A stretch of DNA of 64,000 bases from Thermogemmatispora sp042408735 (GTDB lineage: Bacteria; Chloroflexota; Ktedonobacteria; Ktedonobacterales; Ktedonobacteraceae): NCBI RefSeq assembly GCF_042408735.1, contig NZ_JBHOQV010000128.1, positions 44,823 to 108,822 on the forward strand, given 5' to 3'. The position numbers and the translations under genes are program-made. The notes beneath the pieces are model-generated. The model saw nothing but the letters and a program-made list of their open reading frames with translations. It searched no databases and was not told the DNA's origin. Of this stretch, positions 34,493 to 43,363 are shown piece after piece. Each line of letters opens with the position of its first letter. Within the stretch, counting starts at the first letter, position 1.

Positions 34493-35635
34493 ATGATGTC
34501 GCAGGGTTCTGATCCGCATGAGGCCCCTCAGCCTGCCGCAAGCTCGCTCGCTATCCATGAGGAAGCGCTAGCTGACCTGGAGCGTCTCGGCCTGGTTATT
34601 GGGCGCAGTCGGGCCATGCGCCAGGTTGCTACCCTGATTCGCCAGGTTGCAGCTTTCCCGACAACAACGGTCTTGCTCCAGGGGGAGAGTGGCACCGGCA
34701 AGGAAGTCATTGCTTACGCCATCCATGCCCTCAGCGGCGGCTCCGAACGCCAGTTCGTGGCCATCAATTGCGCGGCCATTCCCGAAACCTTGCTGGAGAC
34801 CGAGCTTTTCGGTGTGGAAGCTGGCGCCTATACCGACGCTCGTCTGACGCGCGATGGCTACCTGGCTCGGGCAGATGGTGGAACCCTCTTCCTGGATGAA
34901 ATTGCCTCCATGCCTCTCGTGCTTCAGTCCAAGCTCTTGCGCTTCCTGGAAACCCGCACCTTTCGCCGCGTCGGAGGCACCAGCGAGATCCAGGTTCGCC
35001 TGCGCGTCATCTCGGCCTCCAACGTCGATCTGGCGACAGCGGTCGCCCGACGGGAATTCCGTGAGGATCTCTTTTATCGGCTGAAGGTCTTCACCATTCA
35101 AATTCCTCCTTTGCGCGAGCATCCTGAAGACATCGCCCCTCTGGTCGAATACTTTTTGCGTCGGCAGGGAGGGCAGCCTGCCGAAGAAGGCCGTTCATTG
35201 CGCCTCAGTCCCGAAGCGCTGGCCCTGCTCGAACGCTATAGCTGGCCGGGCAATGTGCGCGAGCTGCGCAGCGTCGTCCAGCATGGCCAGATTATGTGCG
35301 AGGGCGATGAGATCCGCGTTGAGCACCTGCCTGCCTATTTGCAATCGGCCAGCAGTGGGGCCTTACAGCGCCTGCTGGAACTCAAAGATCAGCTCCACTT
35401 GCCCCCTGAAGGGGTGAACTTAGAGGAGTTTCTTGCTGAGATCGAGCAGCGCTTTGTACAGGAGGCTCTGGAACGCTGCAACTACAACCAGGTGCGAGCT
35501 GCGGCCCTGCTGGGCCTCTCGCGAGACCAGCTACGCTACCGCCTGACGCGGGCGGGTGCGCAGCACAGTTGGAGGCGTCGCCAGAGCACAGGCTCCCCAC
35601 AAGCTCGCCCATCCTCTGGCCGAACGCCTACCTGA
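34493..35635 (+). CDS. AAA/Fis-type transcription activator with non-canonical sigma-54 loop
   Basis: 380 residues. A short N terminus without a receiver domain leads to the NtrC-type AAA core: Walker A GESGTGKE at 64-71, Walker B GGTLFLDEIA, the arginine-containing REFREDLFYRL segment, and YSWPGNVREL. A Fis HTH closes the protein (NYNQVRAAALLGLSRDQLRYRL). The sigma-54-contacting GAFTGA loop reads GAYTDA (111-116), so action through sigma-54 is doubtful; TyrR is a precedent for a regulator of this type that works with sigma-70. The AAGG ribosome site favours this ATG. Possible partner of the DUF4388 protein. Confidence 0.87.
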   Translation: MMSQGSDPHEAPQPAASSLAIHEEALADLERLGLVIGRSRAMRQVATLIRQVAAFPTTTVLLQGESGTGKEVIAYAIHALSGGSERQFVAINCAAIPETLLETELFGVEAGAYTDARLTRDGYLARADGGTLFLDEIASMPLVLQSKLLRFLETRTFRRVGGTSEIQVRLRVISASNVDLATAVARREFREDLFYRLKVFTIQIPPLREHPEDIAPLVEYFLRRQGGQPAEEGRSLRLSPEALALLERYSWPGNVRELRSVVQHGQIMCEGDEIRVEHLPAYLQSASSGALQRLLELKDQLHLPPEGVNLEEFLAEIEQRFVQEALERCNYNQVRAAALLGLSRDQLRYRLTRAGAQHSWRRRQSTGSPQARPSSGRTPT

Positions 35636-35664
35636 CAATGGCTGAGAGGCGGCAGAAAAAGAAC

Positions 35665-36885
35665 TCACTCCTCTGGCCAATCGAGCATGAGCGCCTGGGC
35701 CTTCTCGCCGGGCTTGAGGGTGTGGCCGCCTTCTGGAACGATCACCAGAGCATTGGCATTCAGCAGCGAGGTCGTAATATGCGAGCCTTGCTGGCCGGTT
35801 GTGCGCGCTACAAAGCGACCCTCCTCCCAACGCACACGGGCGCGCACGTAATGGCGGCGGGGAGTGCGCTCGCTGACCCCGTCCTCGACTGTGACCTCCA
35901 CCTGGGGACGCCGCAGATGACGGTGGCCAAGCAATTTGCGGATGAGCGGTCGCCCAAATAGTTCGAAGGTCACCGCGGCTGAGACGGGATTGCCAGGCAG
36001 CCCTAGCAGAGGGACTGACCCGATGCGACCAAAGGCGAGCGGCTTGCCGGGACGCATGTTGATTTGCCAGAAGTCGATGGCCCCCTGCTCGTGCATGATG
36101 CGCTTGACCAGGTCAAACTCGCCGACCGAGACGCCCCCCGAGGTGATGATCAGGTCGTACTGCATGGCCTGACTGAAGATCTGGCGCAGGCTCTCCTCGG
36201 TATCGCGCGCGACCCCCAGGCGCTGCGGCTCGGCCCCTGCCCGCCGCACTGCCGCCTCAAGCAGGTAGCCATTGCTATTGCGAATCTTGCCCGGCTGTAG
36301 CGGCTCCCCTACGTCGATGATCTCATCCCCCGTGCTAACGATTGCCACGCGCGGACGGCGAAAGACCTTCACGCGGGCTCGTCCTACCGTTGCCAACACC
36401 CCGATCTCCCAGGGACCAATCTCGCTTCCCTGGCTCAGGACGAGCTGTCCGCGGCGGATGTCTTCGCCGGCAGCGCGAATGTTATTCCCTGGGGCAACCT
36501 CCTGCAGAATCTCGACCCAACCCTCATCAGCAGGATCGCTGCGCGTTAGCTCGATCTGGATAACAGCATCGGCTCCGCGCGGTACCGGGGCCCCAGTCAT
36601 GATCCGCATGGCGGTGCCTGGCTCAATAGCTTGCTCCGCTACGTAACCGGCAGCGATCGTACCGATGACGCGCAGACGCGCCGGGCGACCGCCCTCCATG
36701 CGTGTGTCGACGCTGCGCAGAGCATAGCCATCCATTGCCGAGTTGGCGAATGGCGGGAGATCTTCCTCCGCCGTGATCTCCTCTGCCAGGACCAGGCCCG
36801 CAGCTTCCGCCAGGGCGACGGTGATGGGAGGTAGCGGCTGAATGATGGCCAGCATGCGCTCCTGGGCTTCCTCTACACTCATCAT
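35665..36885 (-). CDS. moeA: Molybdopterin molybdenumtransferase MoeA
   Basis: 406 residues. Domain order fits MoeA: PPFANSAMDGYAL near the N terminus, the MIMTGAPVPRGADAV-type segment (MRIMTGAPVP), IVSTGDEIIDVG, TSGGVSVGEFDLVK, and GLPGNPVSAAVTFELF, then the beta-barrel C-terminal domain. It inserts molybdate into adenylated molybdopterin. It converges with the AAA/Fis gene and is about 22 kb from the xanthine dehydrogenase cluster that needs its product. Other cofactor genes are not in the window. Confidence 0.95.
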   Translation of the reverse strand: MMSVEEAQERMLAIIQPLPPITVALAEAAGLVLAEEITAEEDLPPFANSAMDGYALRSVDTRMEGGRPARLRVIGTIAAGYVAEQAIEPGTAMRIMTGAPVPRGADAVIQIELTRSDPADEGWVEILQEVAPGNNIRAAGEDIRRGQLVLSQGSEIGPWEIGVLATVGRARVKVFRRPRVAIVSTGDEIIDVGEPLQPGKIRNSNGYLLEAAVRRAGAEPQRLGVARDTEESLRQIFSQAMQYDLIITSGGVSVGEFDLVKRIMHEQGAIDFWQINMRPGKPLAFGRIGSVPLLGLPGNPVSAAVTFELFGRPLIRKLLGHRHLRRPQVEVTVEDGVSERTPRRHYVRARVRWEEGRFVARTTGQQGSHITTSLLNANALVIVPEGGHTLKPGEKAQALMLDWPEE

Positions 36886-37030
36886 AGGCCCTATTCCTTT
36901 GCGCTGTCTTGGCTCGCTCCCCGCAGAGAGAGGTCAGTGGGGCGAGCGGAGAATACAGAACAGAAGACCATGATCGCAGGACTGGTTGACGAGTCTGCCA
37001 GTCCCCCCGCTTCCATGCGAACCAAAAGCA

Positions 37031-37074
37031 GAGAGCCTGGCAAACCGAGCAAGAGGAAGGTCTGCCAGGCTCTC
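37031..37074 (-). terminator. Intrinsic terminator downstream of tRNA-Glu
   Basis: Arms GAGAGCCTGGCA and TGCCAGGCTCTC form a perfect 12-bp stem with a 20-base loop, followed on the minus strand by TGCTTTTGGTT. It starts 13 bases after the tRNA 3' end. Confidence 0.75.
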
Positions 37075-37087
37075 CTGACGATGTTCC

Positions 37088-37164
37088 TGGTACCTCGTAC
37101 GGGATTCGAACCCGTGATCTCCGCCTTGAAAGAGCGGCGTCCTAGTCCGCTAGACGAACGAGGC
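37088..37164 (-). tRNA. tRNA-Glu(UUC)
   Basis: On the minus strand acceptor GCCTCGT pairs with ACGAGGT (G-U at the end), then A73 and an encoded CCA. D-arm TCGTCTAGCGGACTAGGAC, anticodon loop CTTTCAA with anticodon TTC, and T-arm ACGGGTTCGAATCCCGT match glutamate tRNAs. Confidence 0.97.
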
Positions 37165-37290
37165 CCAACGACCGCCGCGCGCTCGCCTTGCGCTGGGCGC
37201 TGAGACGGCATCGCGTATGCGTCATCTGGATTGTACTGTATCTGGCTCGTTTTGTCAAGCGGATTTTGGCGACGGGACCCGCTGGGCTGC

Positions 37291-37842
37291 TCAGGACCGC
37301 TGAGCGGCGACCGTGGACCAGTGCCATTGCTGGGGACAGGTGTAGTCGAGAACGGCCACGATACCCGGACCAGCCACGGCCACCACGACGAACTGGGGCA
37401 CGCTCGACCCCTGGAGCTGGTTCTGGCGATCGGGTAGCTGGATGCTGATCCCATCCAGCTCGTGAATGTGAGAGATCTGGGCCTCGAAAGTGGCCAACTG
37501 GCGCAAGATAACGGTGATACTGAAGCTGAGACTGTGGTCGGAAGCATCAATGGCCACAAGGTGGGGAATAATGGTATCCTGCGCGTCGCGAAAAGGGTCG
37601 TGAAAGCTGAAGTCGGTCTTGTAGGGATTGTCTGGAGTGGCGCGCAGGTAGGCATAGGCCTCGGCACAGAGATGGTACTTATAAGCGCTATTGGGACTGC
37701 GTACGAGTTGAACGTGCGGCGGCGGTAGGCGCCTCTGCGTCGTGGCAGGGTGCAGCTGATGGATAAGCACCAGGATGCCTGCCAGCAGGAGCACCAGCGC
37801 CAGGGGCACGGCCAATAGCCCCAACTGCCAACGCTGCTTCAT
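37291..37842 (-). CDS. Hypothetical membrane-anchored protein
   Basis: 183 residues. After a short basic start there is one hydrophobic helix (residues 9-29, LLAVPLALVLLLAGILVLI), then an outward-facing domain of about 150 residues with two cysteines (CAEAYAYL and DYTCPQQW) and a beta-rich pattern. I recognise no family. It is monocistronic, downstream of a tRNA-Glu gene. A signal-anchor topology is all that can be said. Confidence 0.65.
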   Translation of the reverse strand: MKQRWQLGLLAVPLALVLLLAGILVLIHQLHPATTQRRLPPPHVQLVRSPNSAYKYHLCAEAYAYLRATPDNPYKTDFSFHDPFRDAQDTIIPHLVAIDASDHSLSFSITVILRQLATFEAQISHIHELDGISIQLPDRQNQLQGSSVPQFVVVAVAGPGIVAVLDYTCPQQWHWSTVAAQRS

Positions 37843-38045
37843 GGCGGCTTCCCCTTCCAGGAAGGAACCGGCAATCAGATCATTCCTGGCGCCTCCCTTC
37901 CTGGCTGGGAAAGGGTGCCTTCATCGAGCGCTCTCACCTCCCCGCCCGGCTCACTGGGACAAGGAAGGGGAGAAAGAAAGCCCCTCCTCTCCGCGCCCGC
38001 CGAGCACTCTTCTGCGTCACCAGGCAGCGATAGTTGTCTGTCTAT

Positions 38046-38579
38046 CTAACGGCTGGCCTGAGAGGAGCGCGGGCGTGAGCGGGCAAGCGTAGAGGTGGTG
38101 GAGCGCTGAGCAGCCCCGGCCTCCGTTTCAGGCTCCGGTTCCAGCAGCCTGGCCAGGCTGATCAAGAAGGCGATCAGGATCAAGACATGGAGAACGGTGC
38201 ACCAGAGACAGATGGCGTGCAGGCGGACCAGCTCGACGTAGATCAGATAGAGGACGGTGGCCATCCCAGCCAGCGACCAGAGGAACTGCGCAGGGCGGAG
38301 CCAGCCAGGCTCTGAGGAGCGCAGTAAGCTCACCAGGGCCAGCCCGGCCAGGACCAGGCACCAGCCGAGGCCAGGTAGCGAGATAGGGAGCGTCGTCCCA
38401 GGTACGACGGCATAGCTGCTGTTAAGCACATGGGCACAATCAATCGCGCCCGAGGCGGGGCAGACCAGTGGCGCGTCCTGATAATGGACGATGGTCAGAT
38501 AGATGGCGTCCCCCATACCCGCTAATGCGAGCAAAAGAACCAGGAGCTGCAAGCCTGAACGTCGTAGCAACAGTTCCAT
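38046..38579 (-). CDS. Vitamin K epoxide reductase (VKOR)-family protein
   Basis: 177 residues from an internal ATG that begins MELLLRRSGLQ. Four to five hydrophobic helices carry the VKOR signature: loop cysteines in VCPASGAIDCAHVLNSSYA and the redox CXXC in HAICLWCTVLH. In bacteria these membrane proteins reoxidise periplasmic thioredoxin-like proteins using quinone, replacing DsbB. No thioredoxin domain is fused, unlike many homologues, so a separate partner is needed. The ribosome site is weak, and a longer frame would add 29 residues with three cysteines, which I judged unlikely. Confidence 0.88.
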   Translation of the reverse strand: MELLLRRSGLQLLVLLLALAGMGDAIYLTIVHYQDAPLVCPASGAIDCAHVLNSSYAVVPGTTLPISLPGLGWCLVLAGLALVSLLRSSEPGWLRPAQFLWSLAGMATVLYLIYVELVRLHAICLWCTVLHVLILIAFLISLARLLEPEPETEAGAAQRSTTSTLARSRPRSSQASR

Positions 38580-38757
38580 TAAGTCAGACTCTTCGATGTA
38601 AAATCGGTTACAACAGCACTCTCTGTAGAGAGGATACTGCGCTCTCCACCCTCTGTCAAGGGTCAATCAAGTGCTAGAATGAGGTAGAACTCCCTCAGCT
38701 TTTGGGCCGAGGAAGCGATTACTCGCTTGCTTACTATTTGGCATGGAGGAGACCAAG

Positions 38758-39549
38758 ATGGGACAGCGCATTATCCAGGTCGATGCTTTTACCGCTCGAC
38801 CGTTTGCTGGCAATCCGGCGGCAGTTTGTCTATTGGAGGAGCCGCGCGATGAGAGCTGGATGCAGCTTGTGGCGCGCGAGATGAATCTTTCAGAAACGGC
38901 TTTCCTGCTCCCCGAGGGAGATGGCTATCGCCTGCGCTGGTTCACGCCGACGGCCGAAGTCGATCTGTGTGGCCATGCCACCCTGGCCAGCGCGCATGTC
39001 CTCTGGGAAGAAGGCGTGCTGCCGCCGGCGGAGCCGGCCCGTTTTTATACGCGCAGTGGCCTGCTGACGGCCCGTCGTCTGGACGGCTGGATCGAGATGA
39101 ACTTTCCTGCCACGCCGGCCACGCCAGTGCCCCCTCCTCTGGGCCTGAGCGAGGCCCTGGGTGTCAGGCCGCGCCTGGTGGCCAGAAGCCAATTCGACTA
39201 TCTGATTGAACTGGAAAGCGAGGAGATGGTGCGTGCTCTCCGGCCCGACCCGACTCGCCTGCTCGCAATTGAGGCTCGGGGCTTCATTGTCACCAGCCGG
39301 GCCGAGAGTAGCGACTACCATTTCGTCTCGCGCTTCTTTGCCCCCAGCGTAGGGGTTCCCGAGGACCCGGTCACAGGTTCGGCTCACTGCACGCTGGCAC
39401 CTTTCTGGTGCTCTCGCCTGGGGTCTTCAACGCTCACGGGTTACCAGGCCTCTGCTCGCGGTGGTCTGGTGCGCGTGCGCCTGGATGGCGAGCGGGTCTT
39501 CATCAGTGGCCAGGCGGTCACTGTGATGCGCGCCGAGGGCTTCTTTTAG
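38758..39549 (+). CDS. PhzF-family isomerase/epimerase
   Basis: 263 residues starting MGQRIIQVDAFT; a GGAGGAG lies 8 bases upstream of this ATG, and the ATG five codons earlier overlaps that site. Family features: FAGNPAAVCLL, the catalytic Glu in NLSETAFLLP, VDLCGHATLASAHVL, and the second-half motif GVPEDPVTGSAHC. The DapF-like fold has two symmetric halves. PhzF enzymes carry out hydrogen shifts on small metabolites; without a phenazine cluster the substrate is unknown. Confidence 0.9.
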   Translation: MGQRIIQVDAFTARPFAGNPAAVCLLEEPRDESWMQLVAREMNLSETAFLLPEGDGYRLRWFTPTAEVDLCGHATLASAHVLWEEGVLPPAEPARFYTRSGLLTARRLDGWIEMNFPATPATPVPPPLGLSEALGVRPRLVARSQFDYLIELESEEMVRALRPDPTRLLAIEARGFIVTSRAESSDYHFVSRFFAPSVGVPEDPVTGSAHCTLAPFWCSRLGSSTLTGYQASARGGLVRVRLDGERVFISGQAVTVMRAEGFF

Positions 39550-39613
39550 AGCGAGACGGCTGACCCTGTCTTTCCGGACGGACCGCCGGCAGGGAGGGCC
39601 CTGGCCGCGTAGG

Positions 39614-40369
39614 CTAGCGGAAGACGTAGCCCACGCCACGCACGGTCTGGATCAGCTTGGGTGCTGCGGGGTCCTCTTCCAGTTTCTCGCGCAGCCAGCG
39701 GATGTGAACGTCGACCGTGCGAGTATCGCCAGCGTAATCGTAGCCCCAGACGTGATGCAGGAGTTGGTCTCGGGTAAGGACGGTTCCGCGATTGCGCACA
39801 AGATAGACCAGGAGATCGAACTGCTTCGGCTGCATTTCGATCTCCTGATCGCGGCACCAGACCCGTCGCCCTGGCAGGTCGATGCGCACAGGCCCGGCGA
39901 TCAGCTCTCGCGGGCTGCGCCGTGACTGCCCGCTTGCCTCCTGAACAGGGCCGCCCACCTCGGCCTGCACCTGCGCAGCGGGATAGGAGGCGCGGCGCAA
40001 TAAAGCGCGCACGCGCGCCAGCAGTTCTCGGCGCCCGAATGGCTTGGTCACGTAGTCGTCTGCCCCAACTTCGAGACCCACAACCTTGTCGATCTCTTCC
40101 CCGCGCGCCGTCAGAAGCATGATGGGGATTGTGGCTGTGGCTGGCTCCCGGCGGAGCCGGCGACACACCTCTAACCCATCGATCTCTGGGAGCATGATGT
40201 CGAGAATAATCAGGTGCGGTCGCTCGCGTCGCGCCAGCTCCAGAGCGGCCTTTCCATCCAGGGCGGTGACTACCTGGTAGCCCTCCTGCTCCAGGTTGTA
40301 GGCAATGGTCTCAACAAGCACCTCTTCGTCATCGACCACCAGAATCTTCTCTCGTTGACTTTTGACCAT
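39614..40369 (-). CDS. OmpR/PhoB-type response regulator
   Basis: 251 residues. Receiver domain with acidic pocket ILVVDDEE, phospho-acceptor Asp in LIILDIMLPEIDG, Thr in LLTARGEE and Lys in YVTKPFG, then a linker of about 35 residues and a winged-helix domain (LVYLVRNRGTVLTRDQLL, RTVDVHIRWLREKL). It starts 16 bases after the second pstB stop, so it belongs to the pst operon and is the natural candidate to bind the phased repeats upstream of pstS. No histidine kinase gene follows. Earlier starts inside pstB are unlikely. Confidence 0.92.
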   Translation of the reverse strand: MVKSQREKILVVDDEEVLVETIAYNLEQEGYQVVTALDGKAALELARRERPHLIILDIMLPEIDGLEVCRRLRREPATATIPIMLLTARGEEIDKVVGLEVGADDYVTKPFGRRELLARVRALLRRASYPAAQVQAEVGGPVQEASGQSRRSPRELIAGPVRIDLPGRRVWCRDQEIEMQPKQFDLLVYLVRNRGTVLTRDQLLHHVWGYDYAGDTRTVDVHIRWLREKLEEDPAAPKLIQTVRGVGYVFR

Positions 40370-40385
40370 CTTGCCGCTCTCATTC

Positions 40386-41285
40386 CTAACTGAAGCGCCC
40401 GCTGATGTAGTCCTCTGTCTCTCGCTTCCGCGGTCGCTTGAATAGCTCGGCAGTTGGCCCGTATTCAATCAAGCGGCCGTTGAGAAAGAAGCCCGTGTAT
40501 TGTGAGATACGGGCAGCTTGAGACATATTATGGGTAACGATCACAATGGTATATTCCTTGCTCAGTGAGAGCAGCAGCTCCTCGATCTTGAGCGTAGCAA
40601 TTGGGTCGAGGGCCGAGCACGGCTCGTCGAGCAGGAGCACCTCGGGGCGCAGGGCCAGGGCGCGAGCGATGCACAGCCGCTGTTGCTGGCCGCCCGAGAG
40701 GCCGAGGGCAGAAGCTTTTAAGCGATCCTTGACCTCGTCCCAAAGGGCGGCGGCCCGTAGACTACGTTCAACCTCCTCCTGAATCTGTCGGCGCGGCTTC
40801 CTCTGGATGCGCAGACCGTAGGCGATATTCTCGAAGATCGACTTGGGAAAAGGGTTAGGACGCTGAAAGACCATGCCGATGCGCTGGCGGAGACGGATGA
40901 CGTCGGTGGCGGGATCGTAGATGTTCTCTCCGTCGAAGATGGCTTCCCCCTCGATGCGGGTCTCAGGAATAAGGTCGTTCATGCGATTGAGCGTGCGCAG
41001 GAACGTTGATTTCCCGCAGCCCGAAGGCCCAATCAAGGCCGTGATCTGCCGCTCGCGAATCGGCAGCGAGATATCAAAAAGGGCCTGTCGTGCTCCGTAG
41101 TAAAAGTTCAAGTGCCTGACATCGATAGCCAGGCCGGCCCTCTCGTTCAGCGGCTGCCCCGGCTCGACTGCCCCAAGGGCATGGCTCAGCCCAGGCCTGG
41201 CCAGGGGCGTCTCGGATTGCTGGCTGGCGAGACGCCCCTCTGTCGCTGGCAGCCGCGAGTATGGCCCACTCATATTACTCTCCAT
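40386..41285 (-). CDS. pstB: Phosphate ABC transporter ATP-binding protein PstB (second copy)
   Basis: 299 residues with an N-terminal extension of about 50 residues compared with the other copy. All ABC motifs are present: GPSGCGKST, the PstB-specific RIGMVFQRPNPFPKSIFEN, LSGGQQQRLCIARAL, VLLLDEPCSALDP and the switch His in VIVTHNMSQAARIS. It should energise the PstCA channel. AGGAAGGG precedes the ATG. It is separated from the first pstB by a small unrelated gene; two intact pstB genes in one operon suggest alternative or mixed ATPase dimers. Confidence 0.95.
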   Translation of the reverse strand: MESNMSGPYSRLPATEGRLASQQSETPLARPGLSHALGAVEPGQPLNERAGLAIDVRHLNFYYGARQALFDISLPIRERQITALIGPSGCGKSTFLRTLNRMNDLIPETRIEGEAIFDGENIYDPATDVIRLRQRIGMVFQRPNPFPKSIFENIAYGLRIQRKPRRQIQEEVERSLRAAALWDEVKDRLKASALGLSGGQQQRLCIARALALRPEVLLLDEPCSALDPIATLKIEELLLSLSKEYTIVIVTHNMSQAARISQYTGFFLNGRLIEYGPTAELFKRPRKRETEDYISGRFS

Positions 41286-41309
41286 TGCCCTTCCTCGCCG
41301 CTGCTCCGG

Positions 41310-41546
41310 CTAGAGAAGCTGATACTCCTTGTGAAGTGGGATCGCCGTATCTACGATCAAACGGTTGTTCGTCACGATCAGGCGAATGTAGCGCCCAGCG
41401 AGAGCCTTGCTGATAAAGTAGGGGCGCCCTTCGTAGGAAATGTGGCCGCTGCGGGCCACTTTCCGCGAGAAGATGCTGACGCCCTCTGGGAAGGTGTTCC
41501 CCGTGGTACTCAGGTTATGTGTGCTCTCTGCAGAGGTATCCTTCAC
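41310..41546 (-). CDS. Small protein resembling a transposase C-terminal beta-barrel
   Basis: 78 residues from a GTG with AGAGGGG 6 bases upstream; an earlier TTG has no ribosome site. The first 30 residues are Ser/Thr-rich. The rest (SGHISYEGRPYFISKALAGR, then IRLIVTNNRLIVDTAIPL) resembles the small C-terminal barrel that follows the DDE domain in IS481/Mu-like transposases and integrases. No catalytic domain is present. It lies between the two pstB genes on the same strand, so it is co-transcribed with phosphate transport. A domesticated fragment with a binding role is an inference. Confidence 0.65.
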   Translation of the reverse strand: MKDTSAESTHNLSTTGNTFPEGVSIFSRKVARSGHISYEGRPYFISKALAGRYIRLIVTNNRLIVDTAIPLHKEYQLL

Positions 41547-41584
41547 GGTAATCCCCTCTCTTGTAGCTGTCTTGACCAACTCGA

Positions 41585-42391
41585 CTAACCGAAACGTCCA
41601 CTGATGTAGTCCTCGGTCTCCTTCTTGCGCGGGTGCGTGAAGAGCTGTTGGGTCTCTCCCTCTTCGACGAGGTGACCATGCAAGAAGAAGGCCGTGCGGT
41701 CCGCGATCCGTGCGGCCTGCTGCATGTTATGGGTCACGACGACGATGGTGTACTGTCGCTTGAGGTACGTGATCAGTTCCTCCACCTGGAGGGTAGAGAT
41801 CGGGTCGAGGGCCGAGCACGGCTCGTCCATGAGCAGGACCTCTGGCTCCAGTGCCAGGGCGCGGGCAATACACAGCCGCTGCTGTTGCCCGCCCGAGAGG
41901 CTGGTCGCTGGGCTATGGAGGCGATCCTTGACCTCCTCCCACAGAGCGGCTTGCCGCAGGCTGCGCTCGACCAGCTCCTTGAGCCGGGAGCCGCGCAGTC
42001 CCAGATTGAGACGTGGTCCGATAGCCACATTCTCAAAAATGCTGCGTGTCGGCAGCGGGTTGGGCTGTTGGAAGACCATGCCGATGTGGCGCCTGACGTT
42101 CATCGGGCGAATGCCACGCCCGTAGATGTTAAGGCCATTGGCGAGGACTCGCCCCTCCACCCGGGCCCCGGGAATGGTCTCATGGAGCCGATTCAGACAG
42201 CGCACCAGGGTCGATTTGCCACAGCCGGATGGCCCGATGAGGGCTGTGACGCTCAGCGGGGGCACCGTCAGGTTGATATCAAAGAGCGCTTGTTTCCGCC
42301 CATACCAGGCGTTCAACCCCTCGATGCTGAGGGCCATGCCTCCCTGGGTTGGCACGCTGCTCGTTACCTGCCCCGCAATGACCTGATCCAT
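41585..42391 (-). CDS. pstB: Phosphate ABC transporter ATP-binding protein PstB
   Basis: 268 residues, typical length. Motifs: GPSGCGKSTLVRCLNRL, IGMVFQQPNPLPTRSIFEN, LSGGQQQRLCIARAL, VLLMDEPCSALDP, and VVVTHNMQQAARIADR. It follows pstA by 48 bases. It shares most motifs with the second copy but differs in the loop after the Q-loop, so the duplication is not recent at the sequence level. Confidence 0.96.
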   Translation of the reverse strand: MDQVIAGQVTSSVPTQGGMALSIEGLNAWYGRKQALFDINLTVPPLSVTALIGPSGCGKSTLVRCLNRLHETIPGARVEGRVLANGLNIYGRGIRPMNVRRHIGMVFQQPNPLPTRSIFENVAIGPRLNLGLRGSRLKELVERSLRQAALWEEVKDRLHSPATSLSGGQQQRLCIARALALEPEVLLMDEPCSALDPISTLQVEELITYLKRQYTIVVVTHNMQQAARIADRTAFFLHGHLVEEGETQQLFTHPRKKETEDYISGRFG

Positions 42392-42439
42392 TGACGACCT
42401 CCCTTCTTGACATCGTCGTGCTTGCCCGAGTCCTGCTGC

Positions 42440-43363
42440 TTACCGCTGTTTGAAGCCGCCCGTGGCCAGGCGCACAGCCAGGGAGGCGAGCAGGATCAGG
42501 ATGATCAGCACGAAGGCGCCTGCATAGGCTTGATTGACTTGTTGCTGATAGGGACTAAGGGTGAACTGGAAGATGCGCAGTGGCAGGGCATCGATCGGCT
42601 GCGTGATGTCCGTGTTCCAGAACGTCGTCCCAAAGGCGGTCATCAGCAGGGGGGCTGTCTCTCCGGCTACGCGGGCCATCGCCAGGACCACGCCCGTGAT
42701 GATGCCGTTGCGGGCTGCCGGGAGGACCACTTGCAAGATGGTGCGCGCCTCCGTCGCTCCCAGCGCCAGCGAGGCTTCGCGCAGTTCGCGCGGTACCAGA
42801 CGCAGCACGTCTTCGGAGGTGCGCGTCACGATGGGGATCATGATCATACCGAGAGCAAAGCCGCCGGCCAGACCCGAGAAGGTTTGCATCGGGATGACTA
42901 TCAGGACCCAGGCCAACAGGCCGAAGATGATGGTCGGGATGCCGTTGAGGACGTCGACCAGGAAGCGCACTCCCTGAGCAAACGGGCCACGTCCGAATTC
43001 GGCCAGGTAGATGCCGGTAAATAACCCGAGCGGGACGCCCATAAGCGCTGCCAGGCCGATCAGGATCAGGCTCCCCTGGAAAGCTTCACCCATGCCGCCG
43101 CCCGGCTCGCCGTTGGGCGTTGGTAGCTGGGTGAAGAAGTCAGGATTGATGTAGCGCAGGCCCTGCCCCAGCACGTAGCAGAGCAGGTAGATGAGCAGTC
43201 CTACAGCGAAAAGGGCTGCCAGAGTCGTCAGCAGAATCACCAGAGCGTTCAGCAGGCGCCGCCGCAGGTTCAGGGAGGAGCGTGCGGCCAGGAACGGGTG
43301 AGTGCGGCTCTCCCCTGGCGAGAGAATGGAAGAAGATGTGGATGAAGATGTAGGCACGCTCAT
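42440..43363 (-). CDS. pstA: Phosphate ABC transporter permease PstA
   Basis: 307 residues with six membrane helices and the permease EAA-type loop (REASLALGATEARTILQVVLP). An N-terminal Ser-rich cytoplasmic tail precedes helix one (LVILLTTLAALFAVGLLIYL). The Pst-specific segment GIPTIIFGLLAWVLIVIP is visible. Its ATG overlaps the pstC stop in an ATGA arrangement, giving translational coupling. Confidence 0.95.
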   Translation of the reverse strand: MSVPTSSSTSSSILSPGESRTHPFLAARSSLNLRRRLLNALVILLTTLAALFAVGLLIYLLCYVLGQGLRYINPDFFTQLPTPNGEPGGGMGEAFQGSLILIGLAALMGVPLGLFTGIYLAEFGRGPFAQGVRFLVDVLNGIPTIIFGLLAWVLIVIPMQTFSGLAGGFALGMIMIPIVTRTSEDVLRLVPRELREASLALGATEARTILQVVLPAARNGIITGVVLAMARVAGETAPLLMTAFGTTFWNTDITQPIDALPLRIFQFTLSPYQQQVNQAYAGAFVLIILILLASLAVRLATGGFKQR

